A stretch of DNA of 64,000 nucleotides from Chelatococcus sambhunathii (GTDB lineage: Bacteria > Pseudomonadota > Alphaproteobacteria > Rhizobiales > Methylopilaceae). Positions 1 through 8,285 of this stretch are shown here, one piece after another. Below the pieces are notes generated by a model. It ran no database searches. It was not told the origin of the DNA and worked only from the letters and a program-made list of their open reading frames with translations. A program made the position numbers and the translations under genes. Position 1 is the first letter of the stretch. Each line of letters begins with the position of its first letter. The stretch covers positions 1 through 64,000 of the forward strand of contig JADBEO010000009.1 in NCBI GenBank assembly GCA_031316315.1, in the 5' to 3' direction.

Positions 1-78
1 CGCGTCGATGTCGTCCTGCCCGACCGCGGCCTGCTCGTCGGCGGCGGCGAACAGCGCGTCGATGTCGTCCTGGCCGAC
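1..78 (-). repeat. 18-codon tandem repeat inside the popZ-like gene
   Basis: Positions 1-24 and 55-78 match in 23 of 24 bases, a period of 54 bp (18 codons). On the minus strand each copy encodes VGQDDIDALF, and the first full unit continues AAADEQAA. The array is cut by the window edge, so the copy number is unknown. Confidence 0.75.
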
Positions 79-243
79 GCTTGCGGCTTGAGGCTTGGCC
101 ATAGGCTCCGGCTCCCCCTTGGCGGGCGCAGACTCGGGCGCCGCGGGCTTCGCAGGCGCCTTGTCGTCGTCGGAGATGATGCGGCGGATAGACGCCAGAA
201 TCTCCTCCATCGTCGGCTCGTGAGCCTTGGCCGCGCTGCTCAT
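1..243 (-). CDS. popZ: PopZ-like pole-organizing protein (DUF2497), C-terminus outside window
   Basis: Only the N-terminal 81 codons are present; the gene runs off the left edge. About twelve residues in it carries MEEILASIRRIISDD, the signature of the DUF2497/PopZ family of alphaproteobacteria. An acidic, Ala/Pro-rich spacer follows, as expected for PopZ, which self-assembles at cell poles and recruits the chromosome-partition and cell-cycle machinery. The visible part ends in a short repeat built on GQDDIDALFAAADEQAAV. The ATG is at 243, 169 bp after tolC on the same strand, and pcm-tolC-popZ is a familiar rhizobial order. The family call is firm from the N-terminal motif. The oligomerisation helices that would confirm PopZ lie outside the window. 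Confidence 0.85.
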   Translation of the reverse strand, partial: MSSAAKAHEPTMEEILASIRRIISDDDKAPAKPAAPESAPAKGEPEPMAKPQAASVGQDDIDALFAAADEQAAVGQDDIDA

Positions 244-412
244 ACGCTCTCCGCTTCGCTCAGGGGCCGCCCCCGCGACGCCGGCGCGGCCCGCCGCGTC
301 CGGCTCCCGAATCGCTGGGAGACGCCGACCCCGACGCGGCGCGAGTATCAGGTTGCTTCGGGCTTACGACAAGCCGGAGGGCGTCGTCTCCACAGCTCCG
401 TGGACGGCGGCC

Positions 413-1846
413 TCAGCGGCCGTCCGGCGTGCGGAGCCCGCCCCATTTGTCGCGCACCTGGTCGTAGTGCACGTTGGGGTCGTAGCTGGCGACGTTGAGG
501 CCGAGGCGGCCTGCGGAAAGATAGCCGGTCGCGGAAAGCAGCGCGTAGGCGCCCACCATCCGGTCGTGCTGGGCGTTGATCAGCGACTCGCGTGCGGAAA
601 GCACTTCCTGCTGGGCGTTCAGGACGTCGAGCGTCGTGCGCTGGCCGACCTTCGCCTCCTCGCGCACGCCGTTCAGCGCGACCTGGTTGGCCTCGATCTG
701 GGCCTGGGCCGAACGGATCGACGCCGTCGCGCCCTGGATCGTGCCCCAGGCCGACACGACCGACTGACGCACCTGGTCGCGCGCCGAATCGGCGTCGAGC
801 CTGCGCTGACCGGCGGTCTCCTTGGCCTGCCGGACGCGCGCCGAGACGGAGCCGCCCTGATAGATCGGAATGGTCAGACGACCGACGACCGAGCCGACCG
901 TCGTCCGCGCGTCCGGCAGCTGGTAGCTGTCGTCCCAGCGGCGCTGCGCGGCGGCCTCGAGGCCGAGCTGCGGCATCAGATCCGCCTCGATCACCCGGAT
1001 CTGGAGCGTCGCGGCGTCGACTCCGTGCAAGGCGGCGAGGATCGCCGGATGCTGCGCCTGGCTCACGCTGATCGCCGCGCCGAGGTTCTTCGGCATGAAC
1101 TTGTCCACGGACCGGGCGGCCTTCGGGCGCCCGATGTCGTCGCCGACGACCTGACGATAGGTCGCGCGGCTGGTGTTGAGCTGCGCCTCGGCCTGGCTGA
1201 CGGCGGTGAGCGCGCCCTGCACGCGGGCCTCCGCCTGCGCTGTGTCGGTGCGCGTCACCTCGCCGACCTTGAAGCGCTCGTTCGCAGCGCGCAGCTCCTC
1301 CTTGAGGACGTCGACGTTGTTGCGGCGGATGTCGAGGATCGCGTAGTCCCGCAGGACGTCCATGTAGGCCTGGGCGACGTCGAACAGGACGTTCTGCTCG
1401 CTGTTCCGCAGCTCCTCGCGGGCCGCGAGGATGTTCGACTCGGCCGAGCGGACCTGATTCTTGGTGCGAAAGCCGTCGAACAGCGTCTGATCGGCCTGGA
1501 TGCCGAAGCCGCGCGGCTTGTTGGTGACGTTCAGCGTCTGGGCAGGCTGCAGGCCGTCCGCCTTGATCTTGGCGTTGGTGCGCTGAATGCCGGCGTCCGC
1601 CGTCACCGAGATCGTGGGACGATAGCCCGACAGCGCCTGCGGCACCTGCTCGTCCACCGCGCGGACGTTCGCGCGCTGGGCGTTCAGCGTTGGATTGGAC
1701 GCGTAGGCGCGCGCCAGCGCCTGCTCGAGCGACTGGGCCTGCGCCTCGACATGAGGCGCCAGCGTCAGCGCAAAGCCAAGCGCGGCTGCGGCGCAAAGCA
1801 TGTTGCGTCGGCCGGACGGTACGCTCGTCGACATTCTAATGCTCAC
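413..1846 (-). CDS. tolC: TolC-family outer membrane efflux/type I secretion channel
   Basis: This 477-aa protein has a signal peptide (basic MSIRMSTSVPSGRR, hydrophobic LCAAAALGFALTLAP, then AQA before SLEQALARAY). Two similar outer membrane efflux halves follow, with the usual TolC landmarks: NPTLNAQRANVRAVDEQVPQ at the first helix, long Ala/Gln-rich helices, and PIYQGGSVSARVRQAK opening the second half. It would form the trimeric outer-membrane duct for type I secretion and drug efflux, and is a plausible exit for the RTX protein at 16045-17607. No inner-membrane ABC or membrane-fusion partner is in the window. A second in-frame ATG (MSTSV, four codons in) is an alternative start. The gene lies between pcm and popZ, the usual rhizobial position. 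Confidence 0.93.
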   Translation of the reverse strand: MSIRMSTSVPSGRRNMLCAAAALGFALTLAPHVEAQAQSLEQALARAYASNPTLNAQRANVRAVDEQVPQALSGYRPTISVTADAGIQRTNAKIKADGLQPAQTLNVTNKPRGFGIQADQTLFDGFRTKNQVRSAESNILAAREELRNSEQNVLFDVAQAYMDVLRDYAILDIRRNNVDVLKEELRAANERFKVGEVTRTDTAQAEARVQGALTAVSQAEAQLNTSRATYRQVVGDDIGRPKAARSVDKFMPKNLGAAISVSQAQHPAILAALHGVDAATLQIRVIEADLMPQLGLEAAAQRRWDDSYQLPDARTTVGSVVGRLTIPIYQGGSVSARVRQAKETAGQRRLDADSARDQVRQSVVSAWGTIQGATASIRSAQAQIEANQVALNGVREEAKVGQRTTLDVLNAQQEVLSARESLINAQHDRMVGAYALLSATGYLSAGRLGLNVASYDPNVHYDQVRDKWGGLRTPDGR

Positions 1847-1994
1847 CGGATTCCAGCGTCGGCGGATGTTTCCGTCCGGCGCGGCGTGACGCGACCCCGC
1901 GTGACGCTAGCGCCCGGGCGCGACCGAGGGAACCGGCTCTCTGCTGCTTTGGTTGAAGTTGCCGTACACTGGCGCAAAACCGCCACAGCTGCGG

Positions 1995-2645
1995 TCAGAA
2001 CGCGAACGTCTCCGCCCGCTCGAATCCCGGCAGCGCCGGGCCGAAAGCATCGAAGGCCGTCGACGTCGCGACCCCGTCGCCGGCGCGGCGCAGGACAGTC
2101 GCCTTGGTCGAACGCCCGTCCCCGGTGATCGCGATCAGACGACCGTCCGGCGCGAGTTGCCTCGCCAGCGCGTCGAGCCTGGTCGAGACCGAGCCGTCGC
2201 AAAAGATCAGGTCGAACGGAGCGTCCGCGGGCGAGCCCTCCGGCAGCGGCCCTTCGACGATCTTCACGCCGGCCCGTCCGGCGAATCGATCCTCTGCGAC
2301 GACGGCGAGCGTCGGCTCCACCTCCAGTCCGACGACCGACCCCGCGAGTTCCGCGAAGATCGCGACCGCATAGCCCAGCCCGCAGCCGACCACGAGAACC
2401 TTGTCGTCCTCCTGAGGATCGGCGAGCTGCACGAGCTTGGCGAGGGTCATCGGATCAAGGGTCGCCCTGCCCGGCGCGCCGAGCGGAACGCGCGCGTCGA
2501 GATAAGCAAGGCCACGCCGCGCCTCCGGCACGTAGTCCTCGCGCGGGACGCTGAGAAAAGCGCTAATGACGCGGTGATCGGTGACGTCCGCTGTGCGGAT
2601 CTGCCCGTCGACCATGCCGACCCTGAGCCGATCGAAATCCGTCAT
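1995..2645 (-). CDS. protein-L-isoaspartate O-methyltransferase family protein
   Basis: A 216-aa SAM-dependent methyltransferase of the PCMT family. The N-terminus reads MTDFDRLRVGMVDGQIRTADV, then VPREDYVPEARRGLAYLD, typical of the short rhizobial form encoded beside tolC. SAM motif I is KVLVVGCGLGYAVAI at about residues 110-124. The reading frame is open upstream of the chosen ATG, but that stretch is Arg-rich and unlike the family; AGAGGATGGCGGA precedes the ATG at 2645. The family repairs L-isoaspartyl residues, but these tolC-linked members are divergent from E. coli Pcm and their substrate is not certain. The gene is separated from tolC by about 150 bp on the same strand. Confidence 0.85.
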   Translation of the reverse strand: MTDFDRLRVGMVDGQIRTADVTDHRVISAFLSVPREDYVPEARRGLAYLDARVPLGAPGRATLDPMTLAKLVQLADPQEDDKVLVVGCGLGYAVAIFAELAGSVVGLEVEPTLAVVAEDRFAGRAGVKIVEGPLPEGSPADAPFDLIFCDGSVSTRLDALARQLAPDGRLIAITGDGRSTKATVLRRAGDGVATSTAFDAFGPALPGFERAETFAF

Positions 2646-2847
2646 TCCGCCATCCTCTTGGAGAGCACCGGGCCGACTTCGCGCCCGCAGCGATCTTTTG
2701 CGGCAGGCGCCGGCCGCTTGCAAGCGCCCGCGCGCTCAGTTGCGGCGGCGGAGACCGCAGGCTATGGAGTGCGCGCCATTTCGCGGGACGCCGCGCGGAC
2801 GGCTCCCCTGGGAGACCCGACGCCGGCCGAGCAGCGCGAGCGCACGG

Positions 2848-2921
2848 GGCCACGTGGCGGAATGGTTACGCAGAGGACTGCAAATCCTTGTATCCCGGTT
2901 CGATTCCGGGCGTGGCCTCCA
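2848..2921 (+). tRNA. tRNA-Cys (GCA)
   Basis: A 74-nt cloverleaf with perfectly paired acceptor arms (GGCCACG at 2848-2854 with CGTGGCC at 2911-2917). The anticodon loop contains CTGCAAA (anticodon GCA), the T loop is GGTTCGATTCC, the discriminator is U as expected for tRNA-Cys, and CCA is encoded at 2919-2921. It stands alone between pcm and an MFS gene. Confidence 0.97.
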
Positions 2922-2930
2922 ACACCCAGC

Positions 2931-4133
2931 TCATTCCGCAGGCGCCGGAACGGCGCGCGTGCGTGACGTGATGAGCGTCGCGACGGCGGCCGCGAAGATC
3001 GCGAAGCCGAACGCGGCGGCGCAGGCGAAGACCGTCGCGAAGCCGCCCTGCCCGTGCAGGAACGCGATCAGCGGCGCAGCGAATCCGCTCGCGGTGAAGC
3101 CAAGGAAGTAGCGGATCCCGAAGGCCCGCGAGCGCCAGGCGGCCGGGACGTATCGCGCCACCATCGCGTCGTTGACGACGACCTGCCCGTAGATCGCGGC
3201 CATCGCCAAAGCGAGCCCGAGCAGCATGAGCGGACCGGTCGTCGTCGCGGCCAGTCCCAGCCCGATCGGCTGGAACAGCGAGACGCCGGCGAAGATCGAC
3301 GGCAGCGTGAATCGATCGACCAGCCGGCCGACGGCGACCTGCGTCAGCGCGCCGAACACGAAGACCAGCGTCGTCAGCGAGCCGACGAGGCCGAGCGGCA
3401 GATCGAGGCCGAGCCGCTCGTCGATCGCCTTCGGCGCGGCGATGGTGGCGATGTTGAACGTCAAGCCGCCCGCGACGATGGCGACGGCGAAGATCGCGAG
3501 CAGCGTGACGGTTCGGGACGTCCGTCCCTCCCCGCCGCCTCCGGACGACTTGGCGGGCGGCGACGGCCGCGTCTCGCCGGGCGTCAGCAGGAGATAGGCG
3601 ACGCCGGCCGCGACGCAGGCGAGGCCCGGCACGACGAACGCCGCTCGCCAGCCGAATTCCGCCGCGATCAGGGCGGTGACCCCTGAGGCGGTCGCCGCGC
3701 CGATGTTTCCCCACACGCCGTTCCAGCCGAGCGTCCGGCCAAGCCGGACCGCGTTGGACACGAGCAGGCTCGAACCGATCGGATGGTAGATGGCGGAGAA
3801 TACGCCGAGCACGAACAGCCATCCGGCGATTGCCATCGGTCCTCCGGCGGTCGCCACGCCGCAGCACGCGAATCCGCAGCCGAGGAAGAAGGTCGCGAGC
3901 AGCCTACGGCGGCCGACCCGGTCGGCCATCCAGCCGAAGGGCAGCGAGAACAGGCCGAACGCCACGAAGGCGCCGGTCGCAAGCCCGATCAGCGCGCCGT
4001 AATCGAGCTCAAGGTCGCGCGCGACGACGATGACGGCGGTCGGATAGATCAGCAGCACGAAGTGATCGAGCGCATGCGCCGCATTCACGAACAGAATCGT
4101 GCGGCGCGCGCCGGGAAGCTGATCGCGGTCCAT
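2931..4133 (-). CDS. MFS transporter
   Basis: A 400-aa inner-membrane permease with about twelve hydrophobic segments. The first helix begins ARRTILFVNAAHALDHF, and the MFS loop 2-3 motif appears as GWMADRVGRRRLL near residue 77. The N-terminal region resembles the Fsr (fosmidomycin-resistance) branch of MFS exporters, but the substrate cannot be read from sequence. An upstream in-frame ATG at 4184 would add 17 mostly basic residues but has no ribosome site; the ATG at 4133 has GGCGGAG upstream and starts just before the first helix. The gene ends 9 bp from the 3' end of tRNA-Cys and is flanked by tRNAs on both sides. Confidence 0.85.
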   Translation of the reverse strand: MDRDQLPGARRTILFVNAAHALDHFVLLIYPTAVIVVARDLELDYGALIGLATGAFVAFGLFSLPFGWMADRVGRRRLLATFFLGCGFACCGVATAGGPMAIAGWLFVLGVFSAIYHPIGSSLLVSNAVRLGRTLGWNGVWGNIGAATASGVTALIAAEFGWRAAFVVPGLACVAAGVAYLLLTPGETRPSPPAKSSGGGGEGRTSRTVTLLAIFAVAIVAGGLTFNIATIAAPKAIDERLGLDLPLGLVGSLTTLVFVFGALTQVAVGRLVDRFTLPSIFAGVSLFQPIGLGLAATTTGPLMLLGLALAMAAIYGQVVVNDAMVARYVPAAWRSRAFGIRYFLGFTASGFAAPLIAFLHGQGGFATVFACAAAFGFAIFAAAVATLITSRTRAVPAPAE

Positions 4134-4281
4134 GTCCGTTATGAAGCTCCGCCTTTTCCGGCCCGTCTGGCGCGAGCCGGTCATGCGAAGGCCGCGATCG
4201 CGTCATAACAGGGTAGCGTGGCCGCACATCGTCTGCTATAGCGCCGCGCCTGACGGCGGCTGCGGCCAGCGGCGGCGTCAT

Positions 4282-4356
4282 TCCTCGGTAGCTCAGCGGT
4301 AGAGCCCTCGACTGTTAATCGAGTTGTCGCAGGTTCGAATCCTGCCCGAGGAGCCA
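4282..4356 (+). tRNA. tRNA-Asn (GUU)
   Basis: A 75-nt cloverleaf: acceptor TCCTCGG pairs with CCGAGGA, the D arm is GCTCAGCGGTAGAG, and the anticodon loop CTGTTAA gives anticodon GUU. The T arm is GCAGGTTCGAATCCTGC, the discriminator is G, and the encoded CCA is at 4354-4356. A strong hairpin terminator follows within 7 bp. Confidence 0.97.
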
Positions 4357-4362
4357 GTTTCG

Positions 4363-4395
4363 CGAAGGGGTCGGCCCGTTGGGCCGGCCCCTTCG
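4363..4395 (+). terminator. intrinsic terminator after tRNA-Asn
   Basis: The hairpin arms CGAAGGGGTCGGCCC and GGGCCGGCCCCTTCG pair over 15 bp with one G-U pair and a GTT loop, then TCGTTTCC. Its place directly after the mature tRNA end makes it the tRNA-Asn terminator. Confidence 0.85.
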
Positions 4396-4512
4396 TCGTT
4401 TCCGCAGGCGCCTTTCGGGACGTGATCCGTCGACGGCGCTGGCCCGTAGCTCGCCCGAATCGACCAACGTCCGCGGCCGGTCACTTCGGACGGTCCGCTT
4501 TCCCGGAACGCG

Positions 4513-5985
4513 ATGCCCTCCAGCCCCGCCCCCTCCTCCGGCGCGCTTCTTTGGTTCCGCGAAGACCTTCGGCTCGCGGACAATCCGGCGCTCGATTCGG
4601 CGGTGAAATCGGGACGGCCCGTCACCGCGATCTACGTGCTCGACGAGCAAACCGAGGGGCTTCGCGCGATGGGCGGCGCGGCGCGCTGGTGGCTCGCGCA
4701 GTCGCTGCGCGCGCTCGCGAGCGACTGCGCGGCCATGGGCCTCCCGTTCTCGGTCCGCCGCGGACGATCGGACCACCTCGTCCGCGACGCCCTGCGCGAG
4801 ACGGGCGCCGAAGCGGTCTTCTGGAACAGGCGATACGCCGCGCGGGAGATCGAGATCGACGCGGCCCTCAAGGAGGAGCTGCAGGGGGACCGATTTTCGG
4901 TCCAGAGCTCCAATTGCCGGCTGCTGCATGAGCCTTGGGAGGTCAAGTCGAAGTGGGGCGACCCGTTCAAGGTCTTCTCCCCCTACTGGCGAGCCGCGCA
5001 GGCGCGCGGTGAACCGCGGGCGCCGATTCCGAGGCCCTCCAAGGGACAGATCGAGCCTGGCCGGGCGATCGACGGAGAAAGCCTTGATTCGCTCGGCCTC
5101 GAGCCGACGCGGCCCGACTGGGCGGGCGGTCTGCGCGACGCCTGGACGCCGGGAGAAGCCGGCGCGAAGGCGCGGCTCAAGGCCTTCGTCGAAGACGACC
5201 TGAGGGGATACGCGTCGGCGCGGGACCGTCCCGACCTCCCGTCGACGTCGCGGATGTCGCCGCATCTGCGCTTCGGCGAGGTCAGCCCGCACCAGCTCTG
5301 GCACGCCGTCGAGCGAGCCGCCGCCGAGGGTCCGGCGACGGCGAGGGACGTGGAGAAGTTTCGTACGGAGCTCGGCTGGCGGGAGTTCTCGCACCACCTG
5401 CTGTTTCAGTTCCCCGAACTTGCGAGTCGGAACTTCCAGAAGCGATTCGACGATTTTCCCTGGGAGAAGCCGAAGCCGTCGCACCTCATGGCCTGGCGGA
5501 AGGGCCTGACCGGTTTTCCCATCGTCGACGCCGGGATGCGCCAGCTCTGGCGGACCGGCTGGATGCACAATCGCGTGCGGATGATCTGCGCGTCGTTCCT
5601 GATCAAGGACCTGATGATCGACTGGCGCGAAGGGGAAGCCTGGTTCTGGGATACGCTCGTCGACGCCGACCCGGCCAACAACGCCGCGAGCTGGCAGTGG
5701 GTCGCGGGATCGGGCGCGGACGCCGCTCCGTATTTCCGCGTGTTCAACCCCTCGCTCCAAGGCGTCAGGTTCGATCCTGACGGCGGCTACGTCCGCGCCT
5801 TCGTGCCCGAACTCGAGAATATGCCCGCGCGCTACATCCACGCGCCGTGGGAGGCGCCTCCGGAGTCGCTTTCCGAATCCGGCGTCGAGCTCGGCAAGAC
5901 CTATCCCCTGCCGATCGTCGACCACGGCGCGGCGCGCGACCGCGCACTCAAGGCGTTCGACAGGATGAAGGCCGAAAGCGCTTAG
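4513..5985 (+). CDS. phrB: deoxyribodipyrimidine photolyase (CPD photolyase, class I)
   Basis: A 490-aa flavoprotein of the cryptochrome/photolyase family, which uses blue light to split cyclobutane pyrimidine dimers. The N-terminal Rossmann antenna domain begins ALLWFREDLRLADNPAL. The C-terminal FAD domain carries ELGWREFSHHLLFQFPEL, GFPIVDAGMRQLWRTGWMHN, DLMIDWREGEAWFWDTLVD and NNAASWQWVAGSGADAAPYF, which include FAD-binding residues and the tryptophans of the electron-transfer chain. Length is normal. It is monocistronic, on the plus strand after the tRNA-Asn terminator, and reads toward the cfa gene. No LexA-like site was evident upstream. Confidence 0.95.
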   Translation: MPSSPAPSSGALLWFREDLRLADNPALDSAVKSGRPVTAIYVLDEQTEGLRAMGGAARWWLAQSLRALASDCAAMGLPFSVRRGRSDHLVRDALRETGAEAVFWNRRYAAREIEIDAALKEELQGDRFSVQSSNCRLLHEPWEVKSKWGDPFKVFSPYWRAAQARGEPRAPIPRPSKGQIEPGRAIDGESLDSLGLEPTRPDWAGGLRDAWTPGEAGAKARLKAFVEDDLRGYASARDRPDLPSTSRMSPHLRFGEVSPHQLWHAVERAAAEGPATARDVEKFRTELGWREFSHHLLFQFPELASRNFQKRFDDFPWEKPKPSHLMAWRKGLTGFPIVDAGMRQLWRTGWMHNRVRMICASFLIKDLMIDWREGEAWFWDTLVDADPANNAASWQWVAGSGADAAPYFRVFNPSLQGVRFDPDGGYVRAFVPELENMPARYIHAPWEAPPESLSESGVELGKTYPLPIVDHGAARDRALKAFDRMKAESA

Positions 5986-6149
5986 GCCTCCCGCCGCGGC
6001 ATGGCCGCTTGGCGGCCTTGCGGCCCCGGGCGAAAGGCATAACTTTTGCTCTGCATCCGCCGGCGTCGCCGACAGGCGGCGGCGCGCCCGGATTCGTTCC
6101 CGCGGCCGCCCGGTGGCACGCGGCCGGGAGGCTCTGACAGAGACGCCGC

Positions 6150-7388
6150 ATGAGTGCGCTTGACATCGATCCCGGCGCATCGCCCGCCGAGCCCTCCTCC
6201 AGCATTCCGAGCGGCCTGCCGATCCCGACCCAGCTCGCCCTGCAGATCGCCAGCAAGATCGCGATCGGGCAGCTCACGGTGACCCTGCCCGACGGGCGTT
6301 CCATGGTCTTCGCAGGGAAAACGCCGGGGCCCAAGGCGGTTCTGGTCGTCAACGACCATCGCTTCGCGACCCGCATCCTGCGCGACGGCGACATCGGCGT
6401 CGCCGAGGGCTTCCTTTCCGGCGACTGGACCAGCCCGGACCTGCCGGTCTTCCTCGAGCTGTTCTGCGTCAACGCTGAACACACCAGCGCGCACCTGCTG
6501 GCCAAGCCGCTGTTCCGCGCGCTCCAGAACTTCCAGCATTGGCTGAGGCGCAACACGAAAGCCGGCGCGCGCCGCAACATCGAGGCGCATTACGACCTCG
6601 GCAACGCCTTCTACGAGCAGTGGCTCGACCCTTCGATGACCTATTCGTCCGCGCTTTTCGTGGACGAGACTGAAGAACTCGAGGAGGCCCAGCGGACCAA
6701 ATATCGGGCGCTGGCGGACGCCGCAGGGATGCGCGAGGGCGAGCATGTCCTCGAGATCGGCTGCGGCTGGGGCGGTTTCGCGGAGTTCGCCGCGAAAGAG
6801 GTCGGCGCGCGCGTCACGGCCCTCACCATCAGCCCGGCGCAGCTCGACTACGCTCGCAGGAGAATCTTCCAGGCGGGGCTTTCCGAGCGCGTGACCTTCA
6901 AGCTGCAGGACTATCGCGACGAACGCGGCGTGTTCGACCGCATCGCCTCGATCGAGATGTTCGAGGCGGTCGGCGAGAAGTGGTGGCCGGCCTTCTTCGC
7001 CCAGCTGCGGGACCGGCTGCGACCCGGCGGCGCCGCGGGGGTCCAGGTCATCACCATCCAGGACCGCCTGTTCGAGGCCTATCGGCGCGAGACGGACTTC
7101 ATCCAACGCTACGTCTTTCCCGGAGGCATGCTGCCCTCGCCCACGGCGCTCCGGACCGCGGCGACGAAAGCCGGCCTTGCGGTTTCGGACGAAAGAATCT
7201 TCGGCCTCGACTACGCCGCGACGCTTTCGAAGTGGCGCGACCGTTTCCGCGCCGCCTGGCCGACGATCCAGCCGCTAGGCTTCGACGAGCGCTTCCGGCG
7301 GCTGTGGGAATACTACCTGGCCTATTGCGAGGCCGGGTTCCGCTCCGGAAACATCGACGTCCGCCAGGTGGTCTTCGCACGCTCATGA
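6150..7388 (+). CDS. cfa: cyclopropane-fatty-acyl-phospholipid synthase
   Basis: A 412-aa SAM-dependent enzyme that adds a methylene bridge to cis double bonds in membrane phospholipid acyl chains, usually in stationary phase or acid stress. Residues about 1-130 are the lipid-binding N-terminal domain; RRNIEAHYDLGNAFYEQWLD and MTYSSALF are CFA hallmarks. The SAM motif is VLEIGCGWGGFAEF near residue 195, and the bicarbonate-site region includes ASIEMFEAVGEKWW. The family's FIQRYVFPGGMLPS motif is intact. The 164 bp between the photolyase and this gene hold only a weak GC-rich hairpin around 6003. It ends convergently with the ChrR-like gene, 23 bp apart. Confidence 0.95.
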   Translation: MSALDIDPGASPAEPSSSIPSGLPIPTQLALQIASKIAIGQLTVTLPDGRSMVFAGKTPGPKAVLVVNDHRFATRILRDGDIGVAEGFLSGDWTSPDLPVFLELFCVNAEHTSAHLLAKPLFRALQNFQHWLRRNTKAGARRNIEAHYDLGNAFYEQWLDPSMTYSSALFVDETEELEEAQRTKYRALADAAGMREGEHVLEIGCGWGGFAEFAAKEVGARVTALTISPAQLDYARRRIFQAGLSERVTFKLQDYRDERGVFDRIASIEMFEAVGEKWWPAFFAQLRDRLRPGGAAGVQVITIQDRLFEAYRRETDFIQRYVFPGGMLPSPTALRTAATKAGLAVSDERIFGLDYAATLSKWRDRFRAAWPTIQPLGFDERFRRLWEYYLAYCEAGFRSGNIDVRQVVFARS

Positions 7389-7411
7389 AGGGATGACGAA
7401 GCCGGCCGGCC

Positions 7412-8083
7412 TCACCCGCCGAAGACCCTCTGCAGGAGACGCCCGAGCGGCCCGGTCAGCCTGGGCGGCCCCTCGGCGACGACGAAGCAGACGCATGGGC
7501 CGTCGGGATCCGCGATCGGACTGTGATCGACGGACGGATCGGCGACCGCGACGTCGCCGCGGCGATAGCGGCCGAGGTGATCGGAGAAGGCGCCCTTGAT
7601 CACCAGCGTCGCCTCGATCCCGCAATGCGTGTGCTGCGGCAGCCTGCGCGACGGCTTGACCTGGATGAACGAGGCCGAGATCCCGCCGCCTTCGAAGACC
7701 CTGTGCTCGCGAGCGCCGGGCGCGGCGAAGCGCCACTTGAGGTCGGACAGCGGAGCGCCGACCAGACGGGCGAGTGGTTCCGGCAGGTCAGGATCGATCT
7801 TCGGCGGCCTCGGTCTTCCATACCAGCCGCCGGCATAGATCGCGGCCAGAACCTGGTCTCGCGCGGCGCGCTGCGGGCGCGTGGACGGAACGGCTTCGAG
7901 CTCCTCTCCGATCGTCGCCTCGATATTGCGGACATAGTCCCGGTTCTCGGGCGACAGGATCAGATGCGCCTCGACCAGCGCGTGCGAGTACGGGTCGAGG
8001 GCGCCTCTCGCATAGCCGTCGAGCAGCCTCTCGATGCGCCGGGGAGCCCCGACAGGTTGCGTTGTCTTCGGCGGTGCGGACAC
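7412..8083 (-). CDS. ChrR-like cupin protein (anti-sigma homologue lacking the zinc CxxC)
   Basis: A 223-aa protein aligned end to end with ChrR, the zinc-dependent anti-sigma factor that holds the ECF sigma RpoE during singlet-oxygen control. The C-terminal cupin keeps its metal set: H151 and H153 in PQHTHCGIEATLVIKG, E157 and H187. The N-terminal helix pair is recognisable (LLDGYARGALDPYSHALVEAH), but the ChrR zinc motif HxxxCxxC reads H40-LIL-S44-PE-N47, so both cysteines are gone. No ECF sigma gene lies beside it; cfa is convergent and cysK divergent. In Rhodobacter the RpoE-ChrR regulon includes photolyase and cfa homologues, so the two upstream genes are suggestive company. Homology to ChrR is firm; anti-sigma activity is doubtful. 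Confidence 0.82.
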   Translation of the reverse strand: MSAPPKTTQPVGAPRRIERLLDGYARGALDPYSHALVEAHLILSPENRDYVRNIEATIGEELEAVPSTRPQRAARDQVLAAIYAGGWYGRPRPPKIDPDLPEPLARLVGAPLSDLKWRFAAPGAREHRVFEGGGISASFIQVKPSRRLPQHTHCGIEATLVIKGAFSDHLGRYRRGDVAVADPSVDHSPIADPDGPCVCFVVAEGPPRLTGPLGRLLQRVFGG

Positions 8084-8285
8084 GCCACGGCCTCGATGCG
8101 CGGCGCGCCGCGCGGCTCTTGGAATTCCTCGTGACCGGCTACGCGTCCGGGGTTGGCGCAGATCAGCCGGCGGCTCACTCTATACATTCGACGGCGAAAG
8201 CGGTTTCTGGGACGCCTCGCTTTTCTTGGCGACCGCGCCGTCTTAAGTTCGCGGCCCTCCGAACAAGCAGACCGGACACCTCCCT

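Noticed and set aside
402-425. A 7-bp hairpin as a terminator for tolC
   Set aside because: The stem spans the tolC stop codon itself and has no T-tract, so termination there is not supported.
227-2128. A 633-codon plus-strand frame opposite tolC
   Set aside because: It has no domain and shadow-type composition; tolC on the minus strand has clear signal peptide and efflux motifs.
8084-8285. A riboswitch in front of cysK
   Set aside because: I could not assemble the conserved core of a SAM or other sulfur-related riboswitch; only short unrelated hairpins were seen.
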